From Reticulitermes speratus (Eukaryota > Arthropoda > Insecta > Blattodea > Rhinotermitidae): a DNA stretch of 64,000 bases. The DNA lies in assembly GCA_021186555.1 (NCBI GenBank), contig JAJKFL010000042.1, forward strand, positions 24,923,521-24,987,520, given 5' to 3'. The position numbers and the translations under genes were made by a program. The notes under the pieces are model-generated. The model was not told the DNA's origin. It worked only from the letters and a program-made list of their open reading frames with translations, and ran no database searches. This document shows positions 46,615 through 58,600 of the stretch, in pieces (the first letter of the stretch is position 1; every line of letters starts with the position of its first letter).

Positions 46615-49600
46615 TCCTGTATACTGATTTTATGTGTAACTGAATTAATGAGTATGGAGGATTCATGGAATCGTAACACTACTGAACAATTTTAAACTTT
46701 TTTTGGCAACATGTATGGATGTGCTGAGAACAAAAATGAGAAGCATTTGTGTTCTGCCCTATGTATGTTTCCTCCCTCCATATGGCACTTGTGTTGCTTT
46801 TGCCCTCCCCTCTCAAAACCAAGGCGTTATGAACATCGACCTCTGGCCGAACCCTACAGAAACAGAATTTTGAATGGCAAACAAGACACCAATTTTGTGA
46901 CTATTCAGTCTGCACGCATGGTCAAGGTCAATGACTGGGACCAAATGTGAAAGACAAAGAAGAAAGGAAAGGAAAAGAGCGGAGGGCAAGAGGGACGCAA
47001 GTCTCATCTGGAGGGAGGAATGCAACATATGGCACATGTGAAGGGGATCTGCCATGAATTTATAAAAATTTATGACGGATTACATATTGAGGGAGTAAAG
47101 GGTTTGAGAGCCCAAAGCTTTAAAAATGGCTTGAATGACCTAGAATATGCACAAATTGGTGATTTTTACACTAGTCAACAATTTTCAACTTCCGCAAACA
47201 ACGTGGATGAAATTAGCTGCGCGCTCTCTCTCTCTCTCTCTCTCTCTTTTTTTACTAAGTCAGGTGTGCTGACAATGAAAATGACAAGCAAATTATCATA
47301 CCATTTGCAGATTTTATGTAATGTATGTCTGCTGTGAATTCATAAGAAATGCTTACAGTAGATCTATGTTGAAGGAATACAGGGTTTCAGAGCACAATGC
47401 ACATATTTCATGCTTGGAAAATGGTGAGAACAGTCTAGAGTATGCACTATTTAACATTTTTTAAATAATATAATAATTATAAGTAATTATTTTTTTCATA
47501 TTTTGTACTCATTCAAATGTCATACAAGAAGAAACTACTCAAAAAAAGGTAAATGGCTACTTTCTTTATTTATGGGATTTTATGATAGGAAAGGAGTTAG
47601 CAATTTACCAGAAACTCTTGCCATTCATGTTACAAGTGAGAGGGCGCAATTTGAATAACAGGGAAATGTATCAGTTTTTACAATTTTACAGACTTTTAAA
47701 AAAAGTTATCCATTTCTTTAAAAAACATGATGTGATGCAAGTTTATTGATTACGAAGTTGACATAGCCTCGCAATGACACATACAAACAGTTGTATTTAT
47801 CCATGTTGCCAAAACCTTGTTGACTAGTGTAACTGACAGGGGAAACCAGAATACTTAGAGAGAAACATATTGCAGTGCCACTTGTCCACCACAAATCCTA
47901 CATAGACTACTCTGGTGTTGTACGTGGATCCCGGTCAGAAGCCAGCTACTATCTGCCTGAGCTGTAGCATGGCCCTCACCATGCACTTCAACCCCAGAAC
48001 TACTTAATGAAATTGAAAACAGTTTGGTTTATTCTTAAAATACTCAAGCATATTCCATTTTGGTTCTCTAGTCTGTTGTAACTTCTACTTTATGTGTGAG
48101 CACAAGTTGCTAATGCCTTCTATTATTTTGAATAATATATGTCATCTGGAAATATACTTAAAGTAAAAATTACATGTTGTGCTGCAATGTAAATTCCATA
48201 CTTGTATTCCTTGGTAACTGCTTCTGGGAAATTTTTTAAAATGTGATTTGAATGGAGTTGTACAAAAGGTAACTAAGTGTGGATCTTGCCACATATTATC
48301 CATTTTATATGTATAGATTATAAAAATGTAATTATCATTGTCCTCTGCAGGCAACGTGGCCAGCTGCTGCAGAATGGTGACCCATTTGATGATGCAAGCA
48401 TTCAGTCCCCTCAGTCTCCTACGGGACTGCCCAGCAGCTATGGTCAGATTTGGACTCCAAGTGCCAGCAGTGATGTGACAAGTCCAGGCTCATTTTTTCC
48501 CAGGTGGCACTCAGACTCATCGCTAGATGAGACTGACATTGACATACTCCAAGATGCAGATAGTGACAAAGATGTTTTCAGGTTTGAAATTTAGCTGTTG
48601 ATTCTATATGTAATAACATAAAATTTAGGGTGGGGGGGGGGGGTACAATGAAACTTCTATCCATCATTCCCATATGCATTGTTTTCCCCACAAGTATCAT
48701 TCACTTCTTCTGGTCCTGAACTATGGCTCATATAAACAATGTGTAATTATATCAGATGCAGTGTTCCTCAAAGTGTTGTTTTACTGCATCTTTCTTTCAG
48801 AATTCTGGTCCTGATCCACAATATTCCTGGAATGATTGTTTCTGCTAAAAGAAGTAGTGGAAGTAATGTGATGTTTTTGGAACATACTGTAGCTGTTACC
48901 TGCCCATACTAGTACTTACCATTATGGCCATAATGGCGCATACAAAATGTTGCCATGCCTTGGTCGTGTGAGCGGAATGGAAGTGCAGTGGTGGGGGTGA
49001 GGCTGGATGCTGAGGAGGGTGTTGGTGCATGCATAAATTTAACTTCATTTATGACCATACAGAAAGGAGAGCCTTCTGTGTGCCAATTTTTCCAAAATGC
49101 ATAAATGCTCAACAGCTTTATGTTCAGATCCCTTTTACCAAATTGCATGCAAATCAGACAATACATGTGGAAAGTATGGATGTAAATCCATATCTCTTCC
49201 TTCATTTAGTTTACTACAATGAATCCTGTGCTTTTGGATTTGCACTGTCTGTTAGTGGAGTGAAAATAAATGTTACGGACTTCCATAATGCATTTCTGAG
49301 TCATATTTAGGGGGTGCCCATTCAAATATCAGCCAGGATACTGATTTACGTGAGTGATTTTTGTGTTTCTTTAGCCCTTCTAGGCAGATATGTTGATAGT
49401 ACCTTAAAATAGGCCATTACCACTTCCACATCCTTTCCTGGTCATTATCATCTTCCAGTCATTTGATGCTATGCAGTCTGAATTACTGATGCATTCTTTA
49501 GTCAGAGAAATACAGAATACCTTCTGTTTTTAAGACTAAATACTGGCACAATCAAATCATTGACCTGAAAACTGTTAGTGGCACCATTTGATACAAGATA

Positions 49601-52600
49601 CAAAAATATTGTGTGGTGATAATTTTTATAAAATATGAAACTCTCCTTGTTACCATTTCTTAGTAATCGTCAACTTTTGAGGCAGTTGATCAATATCATG
49701 AAATTTGGTATTAGAGGCCATTGTAGTTTTCTACAAGTGGTATTAACAACACGTCAGATGTATACACTTTTTGAACAAGCCTGAAGTATAAGTACGGTTT
49801 ATGAGTTGTGCCCTGAACTTCTTGTTCCGTTTGTAGAATGGACAGGAACAACACAGCAGCCATTAGAAATATGTACAGTATGTATTCTTCTGTTTGCAAA
49901 TAATAACTGACAAACCATTGCAGGTATGCTTGTGGAATTTGTTGTGACTGTAGAATGTAACTACAGTTACAAATTTTGGGTGAACAGTTTTATGGGTGTT
50001 GATCAAGTATAAAAATGAAGGTGCCAGATTGCTGTTAGTTTATGTTGGAAAACTAATGCTAATGGAAATTGTACCCAAAGACAGATCAGTAACTTTTGTA
50101 ATAATTATTGATATATAATTTATTGAGGCATCTAAAAAGTGATGTAGGATTTGAAAGCATTTGGAGGAAAGTAGGTGTAAGCACATAATGGAGTACAGTG
50201 CAAGTTGGCGTAACAGGAAGTTATCGTATTATGTATTTGATCTCTGTTTGTAAGGAATATGTTCAGAAGTAATAATATTCTTGTGCAATTTTACAGAACA
50301 AAAACCTTCTTGACTGTTATGGATATGGCACGCAAAGATCCACGAATTCTGCGCAAGAAATCACAGATGTATCTCTGGAACCTCCTCACTGTTGCTGTTT
50401 TCTACTCTCTACCAGTTCTCCAACTTGTCTTCACTTATCAGCTGGTAAGTGATGTAGATGACATTAACTGCATTCATGTAACTCAATAATACAGGATGGT
50501 CTTCCAACAGTGGACCAGAAATTTTCCAGAAAGTTTTTGTCTTAGGGGATACCATGTAGTTTGGTAGATTGGTATCGGTGATTTGGAGAAACCTGCTGCC
50601 TCTATCTTCAGGGGGAAGAGTGGGCTGCATGGGAAAAAGATGATTTAGAGGAAGAGGTGTCAACAACTGGGACAACAAGAAAGCCATTGAAGGATGGTAG
50701 CCCTAAACAGGGCTGTTTTATCAACATGAAAGCACATTCAAGAACCAAGGAGGAGGACAGATTAGGAAACATTTATTTTGCGGGATAAGGTGGTAAGAAA
50801 AAAATTCAAAGGAAGGAGTGTAAGCAGCAAGGTTGGATATCACAGTGTTCTGGAAAGGGTATTGCTAAACCAGGTGAAGTTAATTCCCAGTAAGTTAGTT
50901 GAAAGAATCCTGTAAAATGCCTGGTGAACCTCTGAATCACCAGCTGTATAAACTGCCTGAGGACCTTATCTTCATAACTACTGCCATGAGAACCTGCAGT
51001 GTCACACAGAAATTTTTTGTTGTTATTGAGTCCAGAGGTTTGTCATTGTCATCATAGAGACCTGTCATTGACCTCATCATTAACACATGGTTTGGTTCAT
51101 GTTCATACGATGTCTTTGATATCAATTTTTATGCATGTTTGCAAAGCAGTTGTGAAAAGCTACTACAGTAAAACCTTGATGCATCGTTTTTTAGGGGGAT
51201 GGAAAACAAAAACGATGTATAGGGGAAAACAATAGTACCGGGAAACCATTAAAAATTATAGATAAAAAAACAATTTAATGATTGTTTACTTCTTGCTGAA
51301 AAAATCTTTGATTGACATTTGTTTTGTGCAAACTTTATGCCTCAATTCAAAGTACGATTTTTCAAGGCCTAGAACACTTTCACGATCACTGTCACTCATG
51401 CTGTGCGCATAAAAGAAAGATTTTACTTTCATCAGCGCTTCATGCATCTCAGCAAAGCTGGGCACAACTTCGAGTTCGCCATCTTCTTCTTCTCCTCCTC
51501 CTCCTCCTTCCCCCTCCACACTCCCGGACACCACGAGGCTCTCGCACAGCTCCTGCACTGTTTCTACACCACTGGTTGCCATGTGACTGTCCACAGAGAC
51601 GTAGTCCTCGAATTTATCGTTGTTCATGCCACTGAACTTTTTCCAGTCTTGGCGGAAATCGTCATGTTTAGTCAATACGATGTCAGTATCGTCTGAAGAT
51701 TGTCCCTGCACATAATCAGCTTTCTGAAAACAATTTTCGATTGTCTGCTGGGTTACTTGTTGCAAGGCTGCCACAGTGTAGTGTAAAGCTTCTTTTTCGT
51801 ATCTTTGCCTGCATGCATTAAGCAAACAGCTGTTTGCACGAGGTGTTTTCTATAAAGCTGCTTATAACACTTTATTACCCTAAATCAAGGGGCTGGAGCA
51901 CACTGTACAATTTGCCAGGTACCGTATGACTTTTACATTTCTTAGAAACGATGCATCCTTTGGATGTGAGGCACAATTGTTCACCAAGAGGAGAATGTTC
52001 CTGTTTTGTGCACCCATACTTGCATCTAATGAACGCATAAATGAAGAAAAAATGTCTGTGGTCATCCATGCTTTATTGTTCGCGTGGTATGTGGCGGGTA
52101 ATTTTTTATATTCTTCAAACAGTGCTGTTTCGGAGATTTTTCAATAATAATCGGCAATTTTCTCATTCTGGTATTTGGTTCAGCACGCAGCAGGCAATCC
52201 AGGCGGCACTAAGAAAGCAATACACACGTGCGCAGCGCACTAAAACATTGTTTCAAATTTTAAAAAAAACTATCCATGTGGGAAAATGTTGCGTCAGGGC
52301 CGTGATTTTTCAATGATCGACGCGATAAAACGACAGTTCAAGGACCGATGGAGGCGGGAAAAATACTGTTATTTATATGGGGCTAGTTCTGGGACCAAAT
52401 AAGGCAGACAATATATGCGGGGAAAATGAAGGTAACGGGAACGATGCAACTGACTCCTGCTGACCACATATTCTTAAAATTTATACCAGGGATTTTTGCT
52501 AAAATTTGTTAACACATTCCAGTTTGGGTTAAAATCAGACAAAAATAACAGGCACTTTACATCAAGACCTTAGTTCATTCATGCTGTTTTGGTTACTGGG

Positions 52601-55600
52601 TTACCAGTTGCCTTTGTTCCCATAGTTACTGTGGTTTCCCTTATTACTGAGGTTATTCTGTGTGTAGATCAAGGCCTTTACCTCTGCTGAAATTTAATCC
52701 TTGAGAGTGCGGATAATAGCAGGCTCTAACATGTATCAGAGCTCATGCACAGCACTATTTCACCATGCTGGTCATCATTCACGTCCTTAACCAGCTGTTT
52801 AAAGTGGCAGGATATGCCTCATAGATGCCTTTGTCTTAGAATTGGATGCTTCCCCCTCACTAAGTAGGCAAAGGTGGAGAATGTTGGTGAAGACCGTAAG
52901 TGAAAGTGTTCACACACAATATCATACGCATATTACATAGTGTATGGTAGTTAATATGTGCATACAGAAGAAGCATTTCAGAAGCTTGAGGTATGTTATC
53001 ACTGCACACAGTAGATCAGTAGAAATGAAGTGAAGTTAGGATGTGAGTCACTGGGTGAACTCTATCATAATTTCATTAGAGAAGGAGACTAGCAGATAAG
53101 CCCTGACTGGATGATTAGTCACTCACTTAATCAACAGAGAGGACATCATAGCCATACAAAACCTACAAAACCCTTGCCAGGGTCAGAAACAGCTGCAGAA
53201 ACTCTCGAATTTGACTTGCTCCAGTTTTGTACCTTACCACCACTGTCCTGTACCTGTGACTGCATGGGGATCCCATTACCACATCTGAAGCCATTAAAAC
53301 TCCAGTAGAGAAAGTTAAGCACTCTTGTGCATGGTGAGCAGTTGGATGTGTGACTGCTGATGAACAACACGTGCAGGTGGATTTCGATTCACTCGATGGC
53401 CCTGAAGAGGGCTGTTTTTTACACTTCTCTTTTCATTGTGTCTGTTGGCCTGGATCAGGGCCCTTGCTCCTTTCTGTTTCTTGGGTCTGTGTGACCACCT
53501 GCTTTTATTAACAGAAACACGTACGAACCCTGCTCTCTGTGACCCTGAAAATGGAGGCAACATGTTTCTCAACTACGAGGTCTGACACAAAAAAAACGAG
53601 ACTAACCCTATAGCTCTGGAACCAAGAGTGGGGGGATGAAACAAATATACGGCTATGGAACATGATCTGTCCTGTCACAGTGTTACAAGTTTCAGCTTGA
53701 TCGCTTCACTCAGTACAAGTTGACGCATCTTCAAATATAGGCATGTTTTTACCCTCGGACGGAAAATGTCGGATTGCAAAAGTGAACAACGAGTTAACAT
53801 CAAGTTTCTTGTTAAACTGAAGAAATCCGCGACGGAAACTTTTAATTATTGACTGAGGCTTATGGTGAAGATTGCATATCTCGTGCACGCGTTTTTGAGT
53901 GGCACAAACAATTTTCGGAAGGCAGAGAAAGCGTGAAAGATGATGATCGCCGAGGCCGGCCACGCACAGCTGTTAACGATGACAACATTGAAAAAGTGCA
54001 ACATGTGATTCGAAAAGACAGAAGGTTGGGTGTTCGAGCAGTAGCTGCGAAAGTTAATTTGGATAGGGAAAGTGTTCGACGAATTCTAACGGAAGAATTG
54101 AACATGACAAAGGTTTGTGCAAAAATGGTTCCAAAAATTCTGTCAGATGAACAAAAAGAACGCCGCCAGGAATTGTGTTTGGACCTTTTGCAACACATTG
54201 AGGATGAACCAGATTTGTTGAATTCGGTCATTACTTGTGATGAAACTTGGATATTTACGTATGATCCGGAAACCAAGCGACAATCAATGCAGTGGAAGTC
54301 AACATCATCTCCAAGACCAAAAAAAGCACGCATGAGTCGTTCGAAGTTCAAGGCCATGTTGATTGTTTTCTTCGATATCCAGGGTATTGTGATGACAGAG
54401 TGGGTACCTAGCGGCCAGACGGTAAATCAACACTATTACATTGAAGTGTTGACGAAATTACGGGAACGTGTGAGAAGGAAAAAACCGGAATTGTGGCAAA
54501 ACGGGTGGATTTTGCATCAGGATAACGCGCCAGCCCACAACGCTTTGTCTGTGAAGCAGTTTTTAGCCAATAAAACATCACTGTGATGGAGCACCCACCT
54601 TAATCACCAGACCTCGCTCCCTGTGACTTCTACCTCTTCCCAAAGATCAAGTCGGTGCTCAAAGGGACCCATTTTTTATCGGTAGAAGATGTGAAAGTAA
54701 AAACGACGGAGATCCTCAACAGTCTGACAGAAAATGACATGCAGAATTGCTTTGACCGTTGGCAGCATCGTATGCAGCTCTGTGTTAACTCAGAAGGGAA
54801 CTACTTTGAAGGCGATCGTAGTTAATTTGCTGAATTTGTCAAACAGAAATAGTTACAGACACAGTGTCGTTTTTTTTGTGTCAGACCTCGTATGTCAGGA
54901 ACATAGTCCACTTGCACACAGTGCCATCAGGCAAAAATAGAATGAATATTAACACCTACAGGGATTTCTTTAATGCCAGTTATGCATTGGTGCCACTGTA
55001 TAAACATGAAACTGTGAAGTCTCACCTATAGACAGATGGAATGGTGAAGGTTGTAGGAATTTTTCCATTAACTATGAATAAACCTCAGAATTTGCAAGTG
55101 TAAAGAGAGAGCAGAGTGACTTATTCTTTCTTGGAAAATGACATTTTGTCAGCTGCATGGGTTATGTAGCATTAGATGGCAGGATGTTCGTGAATGTTTT
55201 AACCTTTAGGAGACAAATTTAAATGCCAGTTGTGTCTCCTGACAGCCTAGTTTTTGTGGCTTAGCATGGACATTTAAATTGACATCAAGTAAAAACAAAG
55301 AGACCAGCATGTGGCATGCTTGGCCATTTACCAATAAATTTTGGAGACCAGCGTATGGTTGCATAGGACGATAAAGTTTAATTAGAAAGAGTTTGGATTT
55401 AAGCAGTCGGCAATGCTATTTTGATACACTGTTTGCTTAGAGTGACTGAGGGAAGTACAAGGAACTCAATATATCCAATCCCTGGGCTGAGATTCAAATC
55501 CCAAATCTCCCAAACATGAGTGTCAAAGCACGTTTGATCATTGATTTTAGCGTTATAACATGGGGATGTATTTTCTCAGTTCTATACTGTTTGCAGGTTC

Positions 55601-58600
55601 TGAACCAGACAGGGAACCAGGATCTGTGCTACTACAACTTCTTGTGTGCACATCCACTTGGATTCCTGAGTGACTTCAACCATGTGTTCTCTAATATTGG
55701 CTACATCTTGTTAGGCCTGTTGTTCATTGGCCTAACTTGTCGCAGAGATATCATGCATCGGAAGTCCGACACTAGGCTGGATAAGGTGTGCTCTTGCAGT
55801 ACGCATGAACAGTTTATCAACTTTCTGTCTTCTTCTAATATATCAGGCAAATGCTGAAATGTTGCATATACTTTTGTACTTTTGAAGGCTGTAATCTTAA
55901 TAGCCACCAGTGTGAGAACCTGAAGTCCCATTCATTTAATTTTTACTGCCTGATAATATTTTTACCCATTTTACAAGTAAGTAACTTGTAATAATATTTG
56001 TGCAATTTCTGCTCTTAGGATTCATACAAAAGTGTGAATATGAACCAGTAATTTAAAAAGTATGATTAGTGCGTACCTTGTGTACCTATTTAATTTATGG
56101 AGTTTGAATATGGTGAGCTGTTCATACTAGATATTATGGCTGTGATGGTTGTGACCAGGTAGTATATTGTCACATTTTTGGTCTACAGTTGTGGTCTCAC
56201 CTCTATTAGTGACATATATGTATGAAATTCTTCTCTTCTGAACATTTCTGGGTTGTTCCAGTACTATGGGATTCCACAGCACTATGGACTGTTCTATGCC
56301 ATGGGTGCTGCACTTATGATGGAGGGTGTGCTCAGTGGTTGCTATCATGTGTGCCCTAATCATTCCAATTTCCAGTTTGGTAAGTTTATTACTTCACATT
56401 TCAGTGTAACTTGTCAGACAACTGGCTAATCATTTTGCTGAATTGTGAGTATATATACTGTATTATTCCGAATCCAAGACAACTCTAATCTAAGACGACC
56501 CCCAAATACAACACGTGCCAAGGGAGAATGTATTTTTCCAAATCTAAGACGACCCCCCAAAAATAGGAGTCTGCTAAGAAAAAATATTTTACTGTTAGTT
56601 TTATACGCTTAATACACAAAGCTTGTCAGATTCTGTCTACCTATACCAATCATTGTCACTGTCTCCATCTTCACAGTCAGTGTGTTCATCTTCCTCACAC
56701 TCACTCCTAACATCCCCATCCCCTTCACTGTCATTCCACAACATATCATCATCGGTCCCATCCACTGCATTGGATATACAGCACTTCTTAAAACCCTTCA
56801 CAGTCAGTTCTGGTGAGATGTGCTGCCATGCTGATATGATCCACAATAACTAACACATTTATATTTCTTGGTCTATAAACTTACTTGAACCCATAAAGAG
56901 TCACAATTTTCTCCACAGATGGTGTTAAGAATTTTAAATACATGTGTTCTGGATTTTTGTGTTGTGTCTGTGGTCTGATCAGTCAGAGTTCATGGCTCTT
57001 TTTATGGTGTTTAATTTGAAGATTTGGCCAGGTTTTATTTTTGACTCTTGTAGTTACCGTATATTCTCGAATCTAAACCGCACCCGAATCTAATCCGCAC
57101 CCAGTTTGTGGCGACTTCTTAAACGAAAAAAAGTTAGTTCGCGATTCTAATCCGCACCTTTCCTTCAACCACCCCTTGCCCACGGGGCGACTGATTGAAT
57201 AATATTGGATGTTACCAATGCGTTAAAATCCGACGCTACGCCTGTGGCCGATGAGTCATACCGATAGAGGCGGGGCCTTTCTCAACAGACGTGCGCAATC
57301 TCGTCTGAAGCCAGCTGATCTTTAGTTGTTGAAACGTGGGAGGTGCTTGTTCCAATTTGTCGTGTACCGTAGTTATGGAAGAGGGACACCTGAAATCTAA
57401 ACGACTCTCATATACGGCAAAGTTCAAACGTGAAGTTATTCGGTGTGCAGAGGAGAATGGAAACCGCAAAGCCGCTGCAATTTTTGGAGTTGATGAAAGC
57501 AACGTTCGACTATGGCAGAAACACAAGGCAGCGATCAGCGGGTGTGAGGCGTCACGAAGGAAATTCACTGGACCCAAGAAAGGATGATTTCCTGAAATTG
57601 ATGATGCAGTCTTCACGTTTTTTCAAGAGAGACGCAAGACTGGACTGTTTGTGAGTTATGATCTACTCGCGAGGAGGCAATAAAGAAGGCCAGATCTTTG
57701 AACATTCCTCGAATTATGAGTGATGACGGCGAGTCTGATGAATAATAAATTATAATAATAAATAATAAAATAATAGATTATTGTATTGTATTGTTCTTAT
57801 GTTGTTTATTAATTACGTTAATTACGTTATTGTTATATTGTACAGCAGCTCAATCATTTTTCCAAAATCCAGCTCTAGACCGCGAATCTAATCCGCACGC
57901 GAATCTAATCCGCAGCTGATTTTTTAGCCCTCTAAAACTGTAAAAAAAGTGCGGATTAGATTCGAGAATATACGGTAATTTTTAATTTCTAGTAGCCATT
58001 TTCCTGTTACTACCCTTGGACTAGATCTGTTCTGAGGTGCATATCTTAACAAGTTACTGTTTATATGGTACCCAGTGACAGGATAGCTTGATCTAAAGGG
58101 TCCACCAGGTTAGGTGTTTCTTTGCCTGAAAACGGAAACTGAGCCGGGGTTTGGCTCCGCTTGGTCCGGTTCAAAGTGATCCGTTTTCGCGCAGTCCTGT
58201 TCAGTGCTAAGACGGCCTTACATATTTAAGTGCCAAATTTAAGGAAAAAACCTCATCTTGCATTCAAGTAAATACAGAATTTATTCCCTCATGCATGTAT
58301 GAACAATACCAAACCAGACACTGATGGAAAAGCTCTCCTGGTGGCCTAGTTGACTGATGCATGCGGGTTTCCGTATGCGAAAATGTGTTTGTTACAGCTA
58401 TTTATCATAGTGTCTCGAGTAAAGGACAACTCATTTATGTAAAGTGCAATGCTCAAGAACTAAGGCTTAGTGTTTTGTGGAAGTTTTGACAGGACTGATA
58501 AAACATGTGTAGAATGAAAGGAAACATAGTTTCAATGAACATAAATCCAAGTTTCATTGTATATGTACACATATGCACATGCAGTACACAGACACTCAAA

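Noticed and set aside
55786-55857. Read-through extension of sid-1 exon 9 as a truncated isoform
   Set aside because: The donor matches and exon 10 joins in phase with conserved residues; no evidence for retention from sequence alone.
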